This document shows, in pieces, positions 40,888-51,750 of a stretch of DNA of 64,000 nt. The stretch spans positions 187,181,639 through 187,245,638 of the forward strand of contig JAKSZU010000003.1 in the NCBI GenBank assembly GCA_026018925.1, in the 5' to 3' direction. A program made the translations under genes and the position numbers. The notes below the pieces were generated by a model. It saw only the letters and a program-made list of their open reading frames with translations. It searched no databases and was not told the origin of the DNA. This DNA comes from Tupaia tana (lineage: Eukaryota; Chordata; Mammalia; Scandentia; Tupaiidae). The first letter of the stretch is position 1, and the number at the start of each line of letters is the position of its first letter.

Positions 40888-41330
40888 GGCTAGCCAGGTA
40901 GCCTAGTGGTCAATGGACTCAGATTCCACAAGGTGGACCTCAGTTCAAATCTTAGCTCTGGAGGCTTAAAAAACAATGCTGGGGAGTCGGCAGGTGGTGT
41001 GGTGGATAAGAGTTCTGGACTCCCACATGGCCGACTGTGGTTCAAGTCCTAGACCTGGAGGCTTCCTTTCTTTCTCTCTCTCTCTCTCTCTGTCCCTCTC
41101 TGGTCAAATTAAAATAAATAAATAAATAAAGTTAATAAAATACTTCTTTAAAAAAAAAAAAACAATGCTGGGACTCACGTGAATGAGTGCCCTAAATCCT
41201 AATAGGATGGAGAAATGGATGTGAAGAGATTATGGCACGACCCCATTAGGGAATGCTTTCTTCCCTCTGTCTCTCTCTGGCAAGCACATGTGTCCACTGG
41301 CAATGTAAACACACACACACAAACTAAATT
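40888..41330 (+). mobile_element. Old L-type SINE, split by an S
   Basis: GGCTAGCCAGGTAGCCTAGTG head, interrupted at 40,983, resuming at 41,173 (ACTCACGTGAATGAGTGCCC) to CAAGCACATGTGTCCACTGG. Outer TSD AGGGTGCAAG at 40878-40887 and 41331-41340. Confidence 0.88.
40984..41156 (+). mobile_element. S-type SINE nested in an L SINE
   Basis: Head GAGTCGGCAGGTGGTGTGG, CTCTGGTCAAATTAAAATAA. TSD AAAAAACAATGCTGGG at 40968-40983 and 41157-41172. Confidence 0.93.
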
Positions 41331-41390
41331 AGGGTGCAAGCAGGTGGGAGACTATTTAATAAGAAAGACTATGAATTTGTCCTTCTTATT

Positions 41391-41564
41391 TTTTATAATT
41401 ATTTATTTATTCACTCATTTATTTTAATTTGACCAGAGAGAGACACAGAGAAGGAAGGAGAGAGAGGGAAAGTGAGAAAGGAAGCCGCCAAGTCCGGGAC
41501 TCGAGCCATGGTCAGCCATGTGGGAGTGTCCAGCACCTTAACCACCACGCCACCCACTGGTCCC
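41391..41564 (-). mobile_element. S-type tRNA SINE
   Basis: TTTATAATTATTTATTTATTC, TTTGACCAGAGAGAGACAC, GGACTCGAGCCATGGTCAG, end CACCCACTGGTCCC. Imperfect TSD AATTTGTCCTTCTT / AATTTGTCTTTTTC. Confidence 0.93.
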
Positions 41565-41909
41565 AAATTTGTCTTTTTCATTAAATAACTGCGTTTCCTC
41601 TCCAAGTACCCAAACATTCATATTGTCCCTATGTCCTTCTGGAATGAGGATGGGGATGAGGTGTTAACTCTTAGATATTCTCCAGACAGACCTGAAACAG
41701 GTGAGGCTTACTTACTAGGAGAGGTGAAGCATTAATGGAGGAATTCTAAATATTTGGTGCCTTCTCATTCAAGGAACATTATATGAACAATGAAATGTGC
41801 TAGGGTATTCTGGCAAGCTTGGTGATTCAGATATAGTTCTTGCCTTCAGAAAGATTGCTATCTAGAGATGACTGATTTACAAAAAAGAAAAGAGAAAAAA
41901 AGGCAAAAC

Positions 41910-42065
41910 ACTTGCTATGAGTTAGGTACTTGTGTTAAGCACTTTTCCATATTATATTTTGTTTAGTTGTTGCAACCGTATGGAAAATGAACTATATCCT
42001 ATTTCGTGAATGAGGGAACAAAAACTTAGCGCTACGAAAGGACGAAGTCAGAGACTTCTAAATCC
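41910..42065 (-). mobile_element. MIR fragment
   Basis: AGTTAGGTACTTGTGTTAAGC, TTTTGTTTAGTTGTTGCAAC and GAATGAGGGAACAAAAACTT follow a reverse MIR consensus. Confidence 0.6.
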
Positions 42066-42099
42066 CTTTTCCTGGATTGCCTCTGGGCGTGGCAGGGAA

Positions 42100-42260
42100 G
42101 CAACATTCCAGTACCCCGAAGTCTGTTCCAGAATCTAGCCACTCCCCCACACCCAATCAGCAAGTTGTGGAGCCTGGGGATTGGTCCAGATTCTCCTCAA
42201 GGCCCCGCCCACCTTTGATAGTCTGAGCCTATCATATTGCAGGCCCCAGGGGCGGAACTA
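42100..42260. promoter_or_regulatory. Candidate TATA-less promoter-like patch
   Basis: CCACTCCCCCACACCCAATCAG (CACC box and CCAAT), GGGGATTGGTCC (inverted CCAAT), GGCCCCGCCCACC (GC box) and AGGGGCGGAAC lie within 130 bp. No exon is evident downstream. The spacing is promoter-like, but chance or an LTR origin is possible. Confidence 0.35.
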
Positions 42261-42800
42261 TTAGAAATCAACCGGCAGAGTCAAGGCTTGTGTTTGTTGT
42301 TAGCTGACCTTTAACGTGGTATATCCAGTCCTATCCTTTTATTGACAACAGGGTTCAAAGCCGCCTCAGAGTCATGGTCTACCCTGGCTTCCCATTAAAG
42401 TCGCAGTCAGAATTGCTTTGCCTACAAAACACAAAATACAAAAATACAAAATACAAAAGCCCTGCCTTAAAGGAAGCAGTTCTGCTTCCACCTTAAGATC
42501 ACTGTAATATAAAGCTGTCCAGCTAATCAGTATATCAGGTAACTACTCTGTGCCCCACCTTGTGAAGAGGGATGACCCCTGTCCTTAAAGTACTTAAATG
42601 TAGTCATGAAAAATATGAACTAATGAACAAATAAAATACAAACTAATAGGATATATTAATAACAGATCATCTCTAGAGCATTAACTATATGTCAGGCACT
42701 GCAGTTTGTAATGATGTTATCTCATCCAGTGCTGAATAACATCAACACACATCACAGCAACTTGTCCCCTGCAATATATAGCAGGTGGGAAGAACCAGGG
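42261..42800. other. Intergenic with a possible MIR piece
   Basis: ATATGTCAGGCACTGCAGTTTG with TTATCTCATCC (42,688-42,727) is MIR-like in reverse. The rest is unassigned. Confidence 0.45.
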
Positions 42801-42920
42801 AAATGGCATCAGGAGAACTTACATTCAAACTTTATCCTAGATGGTGGTGCAGTGGTAAAATGTAAAACTCTGTAAGGCAACCCATATGGAAGACTCTGAG
42901 TTCCAATATGGAAACCTCCC

Positions 42921-43095
42921 TGAGAAATCACCCCCCAGGGGAGATGGCCACGCTGCAATCCCTTCTCCTTTCGCAATCTTGGGTACGCACACACATGCAC
43001 CCGGCGTGAGTTTTAAGCTACCGAGTCCGGGACGCGAACCGCGATCAACTATGTGGGAGTCCAGCAACATAGCCATTATGCTAACTGTTGGTTCT
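42921..43095 (-). mobile_element. L-type SINE, partial (tail side missing)
   Basis: Begins GAGAAATCACCCCCCAGGGG without the poly-T and GA-rich block, ends CTAACTGTTGGTTCTC. Just before it (42,838-42,920) is a tRNA-head-like string (GATGGTGGTGCAGTGGTAAA) on the plus strand, possibly another old SINE. Confidence 0.88.
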
Positions 43096-43098
43096 CTC

Positions 43099-43193
43099 CT
43101 GGTGTGAGTTTTAAGCCACCTGGTGGGGGACTCAAACTGTGGTCGATTATGTGGGAGTTCAGCAACATAACCATTAGGCTATCTGCTGGTCCC
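43099..43193 (-). mobile_element. L-type SINE, head-only unit
   Basis: GGTGTGAGTTTTAAGCCACC through CTATCTGCTGGTCCC. Only the tRNA-related half is present, fused directly to the previous unit, so it looks like a partial dimer. Confidence 0.88.
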
Positions 43194-43413
43194 ACCCTCA
43201 AATTTATTAATATGTAACAAAATCGATCTTGAACAAAAGTCAAGATAGAAGGCAAAGCTGATGTACAAGCATGTTCACTCACTGAAGAAATACTTAAAAG
43301 ATTGCAATACAATGAAAATATGCTAAAGGTCCAGCAACAGGGGATTCATTGAGTAAGATTATGGCTTTCTCCACTCTGCCATATATTTTTCATATATTTT
43401 TCAAAATAACTAT

Positions 43414-43870
43414 AGAGACCAGTATAGGTTGCTGGACTCTCAAGTAGTTGACCACAGTTCAAGCCCCAGACATGGTGGCTGAAAAAAAAGAAGTGGGGGA
43501 GGGGGCTTGAGGGGAAGGGGAGAGGTGGGGGGGGGGGGGATGGTGTAATGGCATGGTAGTTGAGGCACTGGACTCCCACATGGGTGACTGTGGTTCGAGT
43601 TCCAGACCTGGCAGCTTGCTTTCTCACTTTTCCCCTCTCTCTCTCTCTCTGGTGCCTTATAGCAAATTAAAAATAATAATTATAATAAATAAATAATTTA
43701 AAAAAAAACCACCTCACACTGGACGTGTATCCAAGATTCTGAGAGGAGAATGGAGATTAAGGGACTAGGGGGAGGCTATCCCTGGGGGGGTGGGGGTGAT
43801 TTCTTGCTTTCTGTTTCTCTATTTCTCTGGCAAACACATGAGCCCTACAACAAACATTTCTCTTAAAAAA
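43414..43870 (+). mobile_element. Old L-type SINE, split by an M element
   Basis: Head AGAGACCAGTATAGGTTGC to about 43,484, resuming at 43,707 (CCACCTCACACTGGACGTG), ending AGCCCTACAACAAACATTTC. A G-rich stretch (43,494-43,540) lies at the join. Confidence 0.78.
43530..43706 (+). mobile_element. M-type SINE nested in an L
   Basis: GGCATGGTAGTTGAGGCACTGG, GGTTCGAGTTCC, CTCTGGTGCCTTATAGCAAA, then TTAAAAATAATAATTATAAT. The hybrid 3' end marks it as M type. Confidence 0.82.
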
Positions 43871-44007
43871 AATATTTTATTATTATCATTTAATTCACCA
43901 GAGAGAAGGAGAAAAGTAAGAAAGCAAGCCACCAGGTTCAGGACTTGGACCATGGTTGACCAGGTGGGAGTCCAACATCTTAACCACCACACCACATGCT
44001 GGCCCTT
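43871..44007 (-). mobile_element. S-type tRNA SINE
   Basis: TATTTTATTATTATCATTTAA, CACCAGAGAGAAGG, GCAAGCCACCAGGTTC, end CACATGCTGGCCC. Confidence 0.88.
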
Positions 44008-44046
44008 ATTCTCCCACCTTAAGTAGCCATTAACAACTCTTTTATG

Positions 44047-44256
44047 GAGGCTAGCAGGTAACGTGGTGGTTAAGGCACTGATCTCTGATATGGCTGACCA
44101 TGGTTCGAGTTCCAGACCTGGTGGTTTGCTTTCTCATTTCCCTCTCTTGCTCACTTTCTTTCTCTCTCTGGTGTGTGCACATGCCCAGTATCAAATTTTT
44201 AAAAAAGGAAAGAAAAAAAGGTAAATAAAACTAAATAATTATTAAAAATAAAAAAA
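44047..44256 (+). mobile_element. M-type SINE
   Basis: GAGGCTAGCAGGTAACGTGG, GGTTCGAGTTCC, CTCTGGTGTGTGCACATGCC, CAGTATCAAATTTTT. Confidence 0.87.
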
Positions 44257-44265
44257 GCCTAATTC

Positions 44266-44437
44266 GGGACTGGCAGGTGGCATGGTGGTTAAGGCACTGG
44301 GCTCCCATATGATTGACTGTGATTCAAGTATAGGATTTAGCAGCTTGCTTACTTACTTTCCCTCGCTCTCCCTGTCTCTTCCTGGTCAAACTAAAAATAA
44401 GTAAATAGATGAATAAACAAATAAATAATAAAAATTT
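44266..44437 (+). mobile_element. S-type tRNA SINE
   Basis: GGGACTGGCAGGTGGCATGG, CTTGCTTACTTACTTTCCC, CCTGGTCAAACTAAAAATAA. Confidence 0.9.
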
Positions 44438-44549
44438 TAAAAATGTTAATTCTATTATAAAATAACATTTTCTGACATGGGAAAATAGGCATGGTATGTT
44501 GTGAAAGAGTAAAAATGGACCAGAATATGAGAGAAGGCCTCCAGAGAGA

Positions 44550-44727
44550 TGAGGCTAGGGACAACTCTATGGAATCCCTTCTCCCCCTATCTCTTCCTTT
44601 CAGGATTTTGGGCAGGCATGCACACGCATAGTGTTATTTTTCAAGCCATGGAGTCCAGGATTTGAACCACATGGTCAGCCATGTGGGATCTGACTGACTT
44701 AACCAATAGACCACAGAGCCAGTCCTG
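44550..44727 (-). mobile_element. Old L-type SINE remnant
   Basis: GGAATCCCTTCTCCCCCTATC, GGATTTTGGGCAGGCATGCA, GATTTGAACCACATGGTCAG, end AGAGCCAGTCCTG. Confidence 0.65.
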
Positions 44728-44879
44728 TAGCCATAGTTATTGATGTTTCTAAAGTCCAGTAGGAGATGGACCTTGTCCTCTCAGGCTCAGACAGGGCCTT
44801 TGTACTAGTTATTTCACTGGAGGAGCCAACTATGAGCATATATTCCCTTCAACTCTTTATCTTTTCCTCCACCTCCATT

Positions 44880-45160
44880 CCCAGCTTAGTCGCCATTCCA
44901 TCTGGGAAGGCTTCCTTGATCCCTGACATAACCTGTCTCCTCTCTGACACAACCTCCTAGCACCATGGACTTCCTTATTTGTTACTCTTATCATGATTAT
45001 TCTTTTACATTTATTTCTGTGATTATTTGATGAATGTCTTTTTATATCTGTGCTGTCTTCATCCATGGTGACAAGGATTATGTTGGTTTATGCTACCTGC
45101 TGTATCTCTTAACACTCAACACCTTTCTTGCCTCAGAAATTCTCAATAAATGTTGATACA
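44880..45160 (+). mobile_element. L2 LINE 3' fragment
   Basis: CATCTGGGAAGGCTTCCTTG, ACTTCCTTATTTGTTACTC, then TCTTAACACTCAACAC and CTCAATAAATGTTGATACA. Confidence 0.7.
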
Positions 45161-47463
45161 TAGCTAGATGAGCAGCTGATAAGATGGATGGATAGATGAA
45201 CCGGCAGGATACAACAAGCAAGAGGGGAGTGATTACAAAAGATATGCCTTTAAGGTAGAATGCAGTTTAGAATGGGGCAGGCACTATCTAAACATATCAG
45301 AGTAGTGCAATCTCAAGAGTCATTAGGAGTCTTCTCCACCTTTACTCCAATGCCTGATAGCCCCTTTAGAATAGAAGACAAAGTCTTTTGTTCCCTGAAA
45401 TGTATAGAGCTCATGTCTGACTCCTTCACTCCTGGAGGAGACAGAATAGCTTACATTTGTGTTAAAAGAATGAATGACTTATAGAAGCTTTCCTAAGAGC
45501 AAATTGTGATGCAGGGGTGGGGGATAGGTGTGGAGTAGGAGGGGAGCGAGAATTGAGGAACTGAGAGGGAATACACAATAGGGAAAGGACACAGAGAAAA
45601 GAGTCTCAGGGCCTGAAGCCAACCTTGACCTGCAGTTTTATTTTGCCTTTGCTGTACATAGCCCAGTCCTACTGGGGATTAGCAGCCTTTTTGGTAAATC
45701 TGCTTCTGCAAATATTTGACGTCTGGAAAACTTTCAACAAAGATGGCGTTTGGAAGCCTGACTCGGAGGCCCCAGGATGACAACCTAATTATGTTCCTTT
45801 TAATAGGTCCTTCCCAAGTGCTCAGTCAGGGACATCTGCTCTACCGTGGTTGCACCTTTAGGGAGGAATATTTTTAACATCACCATGCCACAAAAGGAAA
45901 CTTCTAAAGGCTGGATGAAAATGGACCCTGCGTTCCCAGTGCCTCAGGGTGCAGGTAGGTCCTAATGCTCTGTCCCACTCCACCTCCACTCTCCCCCAAA
46001 CAGGGCCAGGCTCCTTCTATAAGCAGAGGAGGTACTGGTTTACTAGGAACTGGTCTTTTTTTTTTTTTTTTTCTTTTAATCCTTTTTCAGTTTTCATAGG
46101 GGTAAATTCCATATGCCAGACTGCTACACCTAGCTTTCTGTGTAAGCAGGGTTTCTACAATAACCATGAGAGTAGATCAAACCCTCTGACACCAACCCTC
46201 TGTGTTGCATTCTGAGTCCCTGTCATTTAGGATCTTCTCTGTTCCTGGCAGCTTTCCACCCATTAACTGTACTTACCACTCCCATCCCTAACCCAGATCC
46301 TTATTATGCCAGAGGAAGGAAAGGGGGAGGGAAAAAAACCAACCAACCAACCAAACAAACAAACAAACAGTAGGACTTCTCTTTTTGTTTTTGTTTTTTA
46401 AATAGAAGATTAGCTTGCTAGGAGGGACAAGAGCTAATGGGCTAAAGGAGATGTCTGAGGATCCCTGGGATCAACAAGAATAGTGCAAGGAGCCCAGGAA
46501 ATGATCTACTCCAGATCCTCTCTTCCCTTTCTACAGACAGACTATCTGGGGTCTGGAAAAGTGAAGACTTGCTTGAAGAGTTAATATCAATTCCTGGTCC
46601 AGTGCTCTCACCCAAAGAATTTGTTTGAGTGAGAGTTGCTTGGGGCATTAGTTTACCAAAACTAAAATAGTGATCTCTTTATCTAGGAAGCCAATTGTCT
46701 TAGATAGAGAAATACCTGTGGAGCAGAGGGGCATGTCTGATCTTAGGCACCCATATGCCCATCAGAAAGGAGCTGCTGAGCAGCAAAGAGCCACCATACT
46801 GTGTTTGCACTGGTATCTCAATCATAATTTATTTTAATGATGGCTGCTTATTTATTTTTTTTTTCATTAGAAGTGCTAGGATATCATAAGGTCACTATAG
46901 AGTCTTCGCTTCTCTACTTGCTTTAAGCCCTTTCCATGCTTCAAGTGAGGACAAAAGAGACAGCATTTTCAGGCAAGGGTCAGGAGCAAAGTGTGGTAAC
47001 TGAAACTTTACCTTCTAACAGAGATCTTCATTTCCCAGCCAGTCTGATTGACATCAGGCTCAGTGCTGTTTCTTCCACTGCACATGTAATTTTCATTACT
47101 TCTTCCCTTTAGCTCTCACTTAACCATCATAGACTTCTCTGGTCACCTCATCTTTCAAGTTTGACCACCATGGCTAACCACCTGACTATTTTTCCAAATT
47201 CTGGAGAGAGAGAAACCTGTGGACCCAGCTTGCCTTTTGCTCCAGAAGCCTTTCTCCTAGGGCACCAGTGTGGATGTGCTGGTCTTGTGTCAGGTGGGCT
47301 TCAATTGCAAACCTTGTCTACCTACACAACAGGGAGCCTGTGCTGCTTCCCTGAATAAGTTCTTGGGCCTGGCCTGGGCAGTATTCAGGGGTGCTGGAGA
47401 TGTAGGAAAAACTGAGTAATAATGTGGCTGGGCAAAGGTAGGGAAAAATCTTTGCCATGTAGT
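45161..47463. other. 2.3-kb SINE-free stretch, mostly unrecognised
   Basis: No open frame I trust. A T-run at 46,053-46,077 and an (AACC)n/(AACA)n run at 46,336-46,370 are the only simple repeats. 45,640-45,920 reads as unique sequence with mixed composition. This block and the one at 50.1-51.5 kb are the largest SINE-free parts of the second half. Confidence 0.5.
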
Positions 47464-47480
47464 CCAGCAGTTGTTCTTTT

Positions 47481-47721
47481 TCTTTTTTTGGAGAGTTTTT
47501 TTTTTGCTATAGGGCATGTGCACTTGCCAGAAAGACAGAGAGAATCAGAGAGACAGAAAGTGAGAAATCACCCCCCAGGGGGAATGGCCACTCCACAATC
47601 CCTTCTCCTCCATTCTCCTCTTGGGATCTTGGGCACACACACCCAGCGTGAGTTTAAGCCACCGGGTCCGGGACTCGAACCGCAATCAACTACATGAGTC
47701 CAGCGACATAGCCATTGCGCC
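47481..47721 (-). mobile_element. L-type SINE with shortened head
   Basis: TTTTTTTGGAGAGTTTTTTT, GCTATAGGGCATGTGCACTT, CGAACCGCAATCAACTACAT, end CATAGCCATTGCGC (CTAACTGCTGGTCCC missing). Imperfect TSD CCAGCAGTTGTTCTTTT / CCAGCAGCTGCTTTT. Confidence 0.93.
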
Positions 47722-47947
47722 CCAGCAGCTGCTTTTAAGACTGAAAGAACAAATTAAATGCTCAACACATACCATGATAAAAACCGTCTTAGGAAGTGTG
47801 TGGAGGGAGTTGGGAAGGAGGCCAGTACTGCTAGTATACAGTAGGATTTGAGTCTGTAGTGAACTTGCCTTGTTCACAACCTCTATCAGGCCCTGATATA
47901 AGTAATCAAATACTGTTACCACTAGTTGGTGTTTAGTTCATACCAGA

Positions 47948-48099
47948 CTTTTTTTTTTTTTTAATTTGCCAGAGTACATCTGTGCTCACAAGAGAGAGGC
48001 AGAGGGAGAAAGTACTCCCCATAGGGCATGGTCATGCTGCAGTCTTCTTCATTCTCCTATTGAGATCCAACTTCCTTAACCACCAGGCCAGGGGCTGGC
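47948..48099 (-). mobile_element. Old tRNA SINE-like element
   Basis: TTTTTAATTTGCCAGAGTAC, CACAAGAGAGAGGCAGAGG, CATGGTCATGCTGCAGTC, and end CAGGGGCTGGCC. Confidence 0.7.
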
Positions 48100-48149
48100 C
48101 TCAGACACTGTTCTGAGTGTCTTCCATCTACTACTTATTTAATTTTCCT

Positions 48150-48412
48150 TTTTTTTTTTTTGGAGAGAGATTTTTTTTTTGCTATAGGGCATGCATGCTC
48201 ACTGGAAAGACAGACAGAGACAGAGAGACAGAAAGAGAAATCAACCCCAAAGGGGGATGGCCATGCCGCAATTCTTTCTCCACTATTTGCCTCTTGGGAT
48301 CTTGGGTATACATGCACACATGTCTGGTGTGTTTTAAGCCCCTGGGTCTGGGACTTGAACTGCATTTGACTACATGGGAGTCCGTGATGTAACCATTATG
48401 CCATCTGCTGGT
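48150..48412 (-). mobile_element. L-type tRNA SINE
   Basis: GGAGAGAGATTTTTTTTTTGC, CAACCCCAAAGGGGGATGGCC, head complement ending CATCTGCTGGTTTCC. Diverged. Confidence 0.92.
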
Positions 48413-48889
48413 TTCCATTTTGATACATTTTTAATACAACGCAGCTGTTGTCACAAGTGTTACTTGATACACTCATCCATGTTCCTGCCTGCCTGGGCTT
48501 CTAGCCTTTTGGAGTGCTGTCAATATAGAACATACTTGGGGTTTATCAGCAGATTCAGCTGGGTGAACTGGGTGGCAAAACAACCTTCCAATTCTATCAC
48601 TGGCTAATAGTCTGAGCCCCAGACCTTTCCACGTAGAACCTGATCCTACCCTCATTCCAGTTTTCCACTGGCATCATGCTGCTTATCTACTGGCTTCTGG
48701 AATTTAACACCTGCTTGACCCATGGCCCCTTTCTGAATGACCGCTCTGTCCCTTTCAACCCCCTCTAAGGGTCCCCACTCAAGTTTCCTGCCTCCCTGAC
48801 CACCAAGGCTCAGACTGAACTCTGTTTGGCCCTCCAACTTCCCCATCACTTACTTCTCTTTTCTTGTGTGTGTTAATGTTTATACCACT
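48413..48889. other. Intergenic, nothing recognised
   Basis: Pyrimidine-rich with L2-like wording near 48,720-48,800, but not enough to call. Confidence 0.4.
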
Positions 48890-49020
48890 TTATGACAGAG
48901 GGTTGAGGAAAGAGCGGTGCCTGAAGGTGCAGCCTGTGTGACCTTGGGCAAGTAAATTGATCTATCAAAGTCTCCATTTCCAAATTTGGGTTTTTCAAGT
49001 GTTAGATCAGATCAATTATT
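48890..49020 (+). mobile_element. MIR fragment
   Basis: GTGACCTTGGGCAAGTAAATTG followed by CTCCATTTCCAAATTTGG is the MIR core. Confidence 0.75.
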
Positions 49021-49154
49021 TTTTTCAAACTGTTCCTCTCCCCCCTCACCCTCCCAGGAGTGTTCCTTGAGACTGCTCTGATGGGTAAGAGTAAATGAGG
49101 GATGGGAGCCAAGTAGATAGGTGCTTCAGGATTAATGGACTATGCTTCCTTTCT

Positions 49155-49440
49155 TAGAGTTTTTAAATTTTATTTATGTATTTATTTATTTGAGAGATTT
49201 TTGCTGTAGGGCACGTACGCTTGCCAGAAAGACAGAGACAGACAGAGAGATAGAAAGCAAGAAATCACCCCCTGGGGCGCTGGCCATGCCACAATCCCTT
49301 CTCCTCCATTCTCCTCTTGGGATCTTGAGCATGCATGCACACGCACCCAGCGTGAGTTTAAGCCACCAGGTCCGGGGCTCAAACCCCGGTCAACTACACG
49401 GGAGTCCAGCGACATAGCCATTACGCTAACTGCTGGTCCC
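49155..49440 (-). mobile_element. L-type SINE, first unit of an L-L dimer
   Basis: AGAGTTTTTAAATTTTATTT, GAGAGATTTTTGCTGTAGGG, body, end CTAACTGCTGGTCCC. It is preceded by the target word ATGGACTATGC (49136-49146). Confidence 0.93.
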
Positions 49441-49682
49441 GAGAGATTCTTGACTTCATGTGTGCTCACTGGAGAGATACGGACAGAGAGAGACAGAGAG
49501 AAAGAAAGCAAGAAATCACTCTCCAGAGGGGGTGGCTACACCTCAATCCCTTCTCCTCTCGGGATTTTGGGCAAGCACGCACGTGTGCCCTGCGTGAGTT
49601 AAAGCCATGGGATCCAGGACTCGAACTGATATTGACTACTTGGGAGTTCAACGACATAACCATTATGCCATCTGCTGGGACC
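49441..49682 (-). mobile_element. L-type SINE, second unit of the dimer
   Basis: Starts GAGAGATTCTTGACTTCATG with no T tail, directly joined to the preceding head. End CATCTGCTGGGACC, followed by ATGGACTATGC. Confidence 0.92.
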
Positions 49683-49699
49683 ATGGACTATGCATCTTT

Positions 49700-49975
49700 T
49701 TTTTTTTTTTTTTTTTTTTTTGGAGAGGTTTTTCGCTATAGGGCGCGTGCGCTCGCCAAACAGACAGAGAGAGACAGAGAGATAGAAAGCGAGAAATCAC
49801 CCCCCAGGGGGGATGGTCACGCCGCAATCCCTTCTCCTCCATTCTCCTCTCGGGATCTTGGGCACGCACGCACACGCGCCCGGCGTGAGTTGTAAGCCAC
49901 CGGGTCCGAGACGCGAACCGCGGTCGACTACGTGGGAGTCCAGCGACATAGCCATTACGCTAACTGCTGGTTCCC
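49700..49975 (-). mobile_element. L-type SINE, young subfamily, third insertion product at one site
   Basis: Poly-T, GGAGAGGTTTTTCGCTATAG, near-perfect body, GGGTCCGAGACGCGAACC, end CTAACTGCTGGTTCCC. TSD TGGACTATGCATCTTT at 49684-49699 and 49976-49991. Confidence 0.97.
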
Positions 49976-50016
49976 TGGACTATGCATCTTTAATACTACT
50001 GCTAAAACAAAACAAG

Positions 50017-50126
50017 AACGGAGAATGAGGAGGGAGAAGAAGAGGAAGAAGAAGGGGAAGAAGAGGAAGGGAAAGGGGAAGAAAGAGAGAGAGAAGGAAG
50101 GAGGAAAGAAGAAAAAGAGAGATTGA
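50017..50126. repeat. Polypurine tract
   Basis: About 110 bp of almost pure G and A (GGAAGAAGAAGGGGAAGAAG and the like). A triplex-forming type of sequence. Confidence 0.9.
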
Positions 50127-51494
50127 AACCTCAGATTATTTATAATTAGATGATCTGTAAAGACCCTTACAGCTTTAATGAAGGAAAGAACAATGGACAC
50201 TCTTGTTCTCATCTGTAGTATTCCAGTGTATTTACTCTTATTAACCAGACTAAATGGATTGATTCTTGCCCTTCTTATATATTCTCCAGAGCTACTGTCA
50301 TAGGCCCTGCAGTCTGGCCTCTAGACCTCTTTCTAATTTGAAAATCTAGTGGGAGAGAGAGTAGGTAAGGACCTCTGGGAGGCAGGGCTTGACTAAACCT
50401 GACTAAAATATAATAAAACAATGCCAAAACCGTGGGTGTGGGTCCTATCTCCTTTATCTCTATGACTTCTGGTAGATGATGTATGTCCCTCTGAACCTTA
50501 GGTTTCTCACTTGGGTATTAATGCTTATGATTCAGTTAGACTCTTGAGTCCAGATTTAATTAGGTCGTTAGAAAAGCCATGACCCTTTTTTATGTTTTTC
50601 TATGCAAAAGTGCATCATGACTTTTTCGATGACTCAATATATCTAGACTCCTAGGCTGAATGAGTAGGGTCAAAAGAAATCCCCCTCTCCCTGAAGCATT
50701 GTTTCTGGTGCAGGAAGCAAAAGAATGTTTCTTTAGTGTCCACTAGGCCTAAGGTGGGAACTACAAATGAAAGTCACAGTTGAGTTGTGATAAGCAATTG
50801 CCTGCTAATAAACTCCACACAGAAAGATGAGCTTTATAAAAACCATAACAGAGCGACAGAGAGCAGAGAACTGGCACAGGAAGAAAGAAAAGGAAAGGCT
50901 GGGTCACAGAGGGAACCCAGTGACCAGCTGGGTATAACCAGCCCTTAGCACACAGAACAAAGCCATAGGCTGTTTTGACCTCAGAGCTGTCTTTCTATCT
51001 CCTGGAACCTTTGTCTACAGATTGTGACTAGTGGGGCTAGGCACACAGCATTCCCAGGGGACAAATGATGAAGTCAGAGAGGTTTATCTTCAGCTTCATA
51101 CCTCTTCTTTCTGTGCTCTCTCCCATCTTTTCTGTCCTTTTCAGTTGCCCAGAGCTTCTGGAACAAGAAAGAAGAATGTCAGGGACTAGAACAGAGTACA
51201 TTGGAATAGCACCTCCCCTTAAGCCTTAGGACCCAATGCGCATTGGAGAAAAGGCTGCTGTATCTTCAGGGGATCCTGAAAAGAGGAATTTCCAAGCTGG
51301 AGGCCATGTATGACCCAAAAGTGTCTGTGGGTTTGTTCTTGATAACCTCAACAGTTTTGTGAAAATTAATTGGTAGTTTTATATAAAAATAGGCGATTTT
51401 ATGTGGAAACTTAGATTTCTGGCTTTTCTTGGAAAATTGGAAGAATCGAAAGAGCTTGTCACACATTTTCATAGGATAAGACCTGCCTGAGTTG
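50127..51494. other. 1.4-kb SINE-free stretch, mostly unrecognised
   Basis: Weak MIR-like wording near 50,485-50,520. 50,700-51,130 may be an old LTR-type sequence, but I cannot name it. Confidence 0.4.
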
Positions 51495-51513
51495 AGTAAT
51501 TGTTGAACTCCTT

Positions 51514-51731
51514 TTTTTTGAGAGTTCTTTCTTATTTTCGCTGTAGGGTGCATGCGCTCACCAGACAGACAGAAAGAGACAGAGAGATAGAAAGCAAGAA
51601 ATCACCCCCCAGGGAGGATGGCCACGCCGCATGCGCCCAGCTTGAGTTTAAGCTGCCGGGTCCAGGATTCGAACCGCGGTCGACTACATGGGAGTCCAGC
51701 GACATAGCCATTACGCTAACTGCTGGTCCCA
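51514..51731 (-). mobile_element. L-type SINE, internal deletion, 19-bp TSD
   Basis: GAGAGTTCTTTCTTATTTTC, GCTGTAGGGTGCATGCGC; GCCACGCCGCATGCGCCCAG skips the CAATCCCTTCTCC segment. TSD AGTAATTGTTGAACTCCTT at 51495-51513 and 51732-51750. Confidence 0.96.
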
Positions 51732-51750
51732 AGTAATTGTTGAACTCCTT

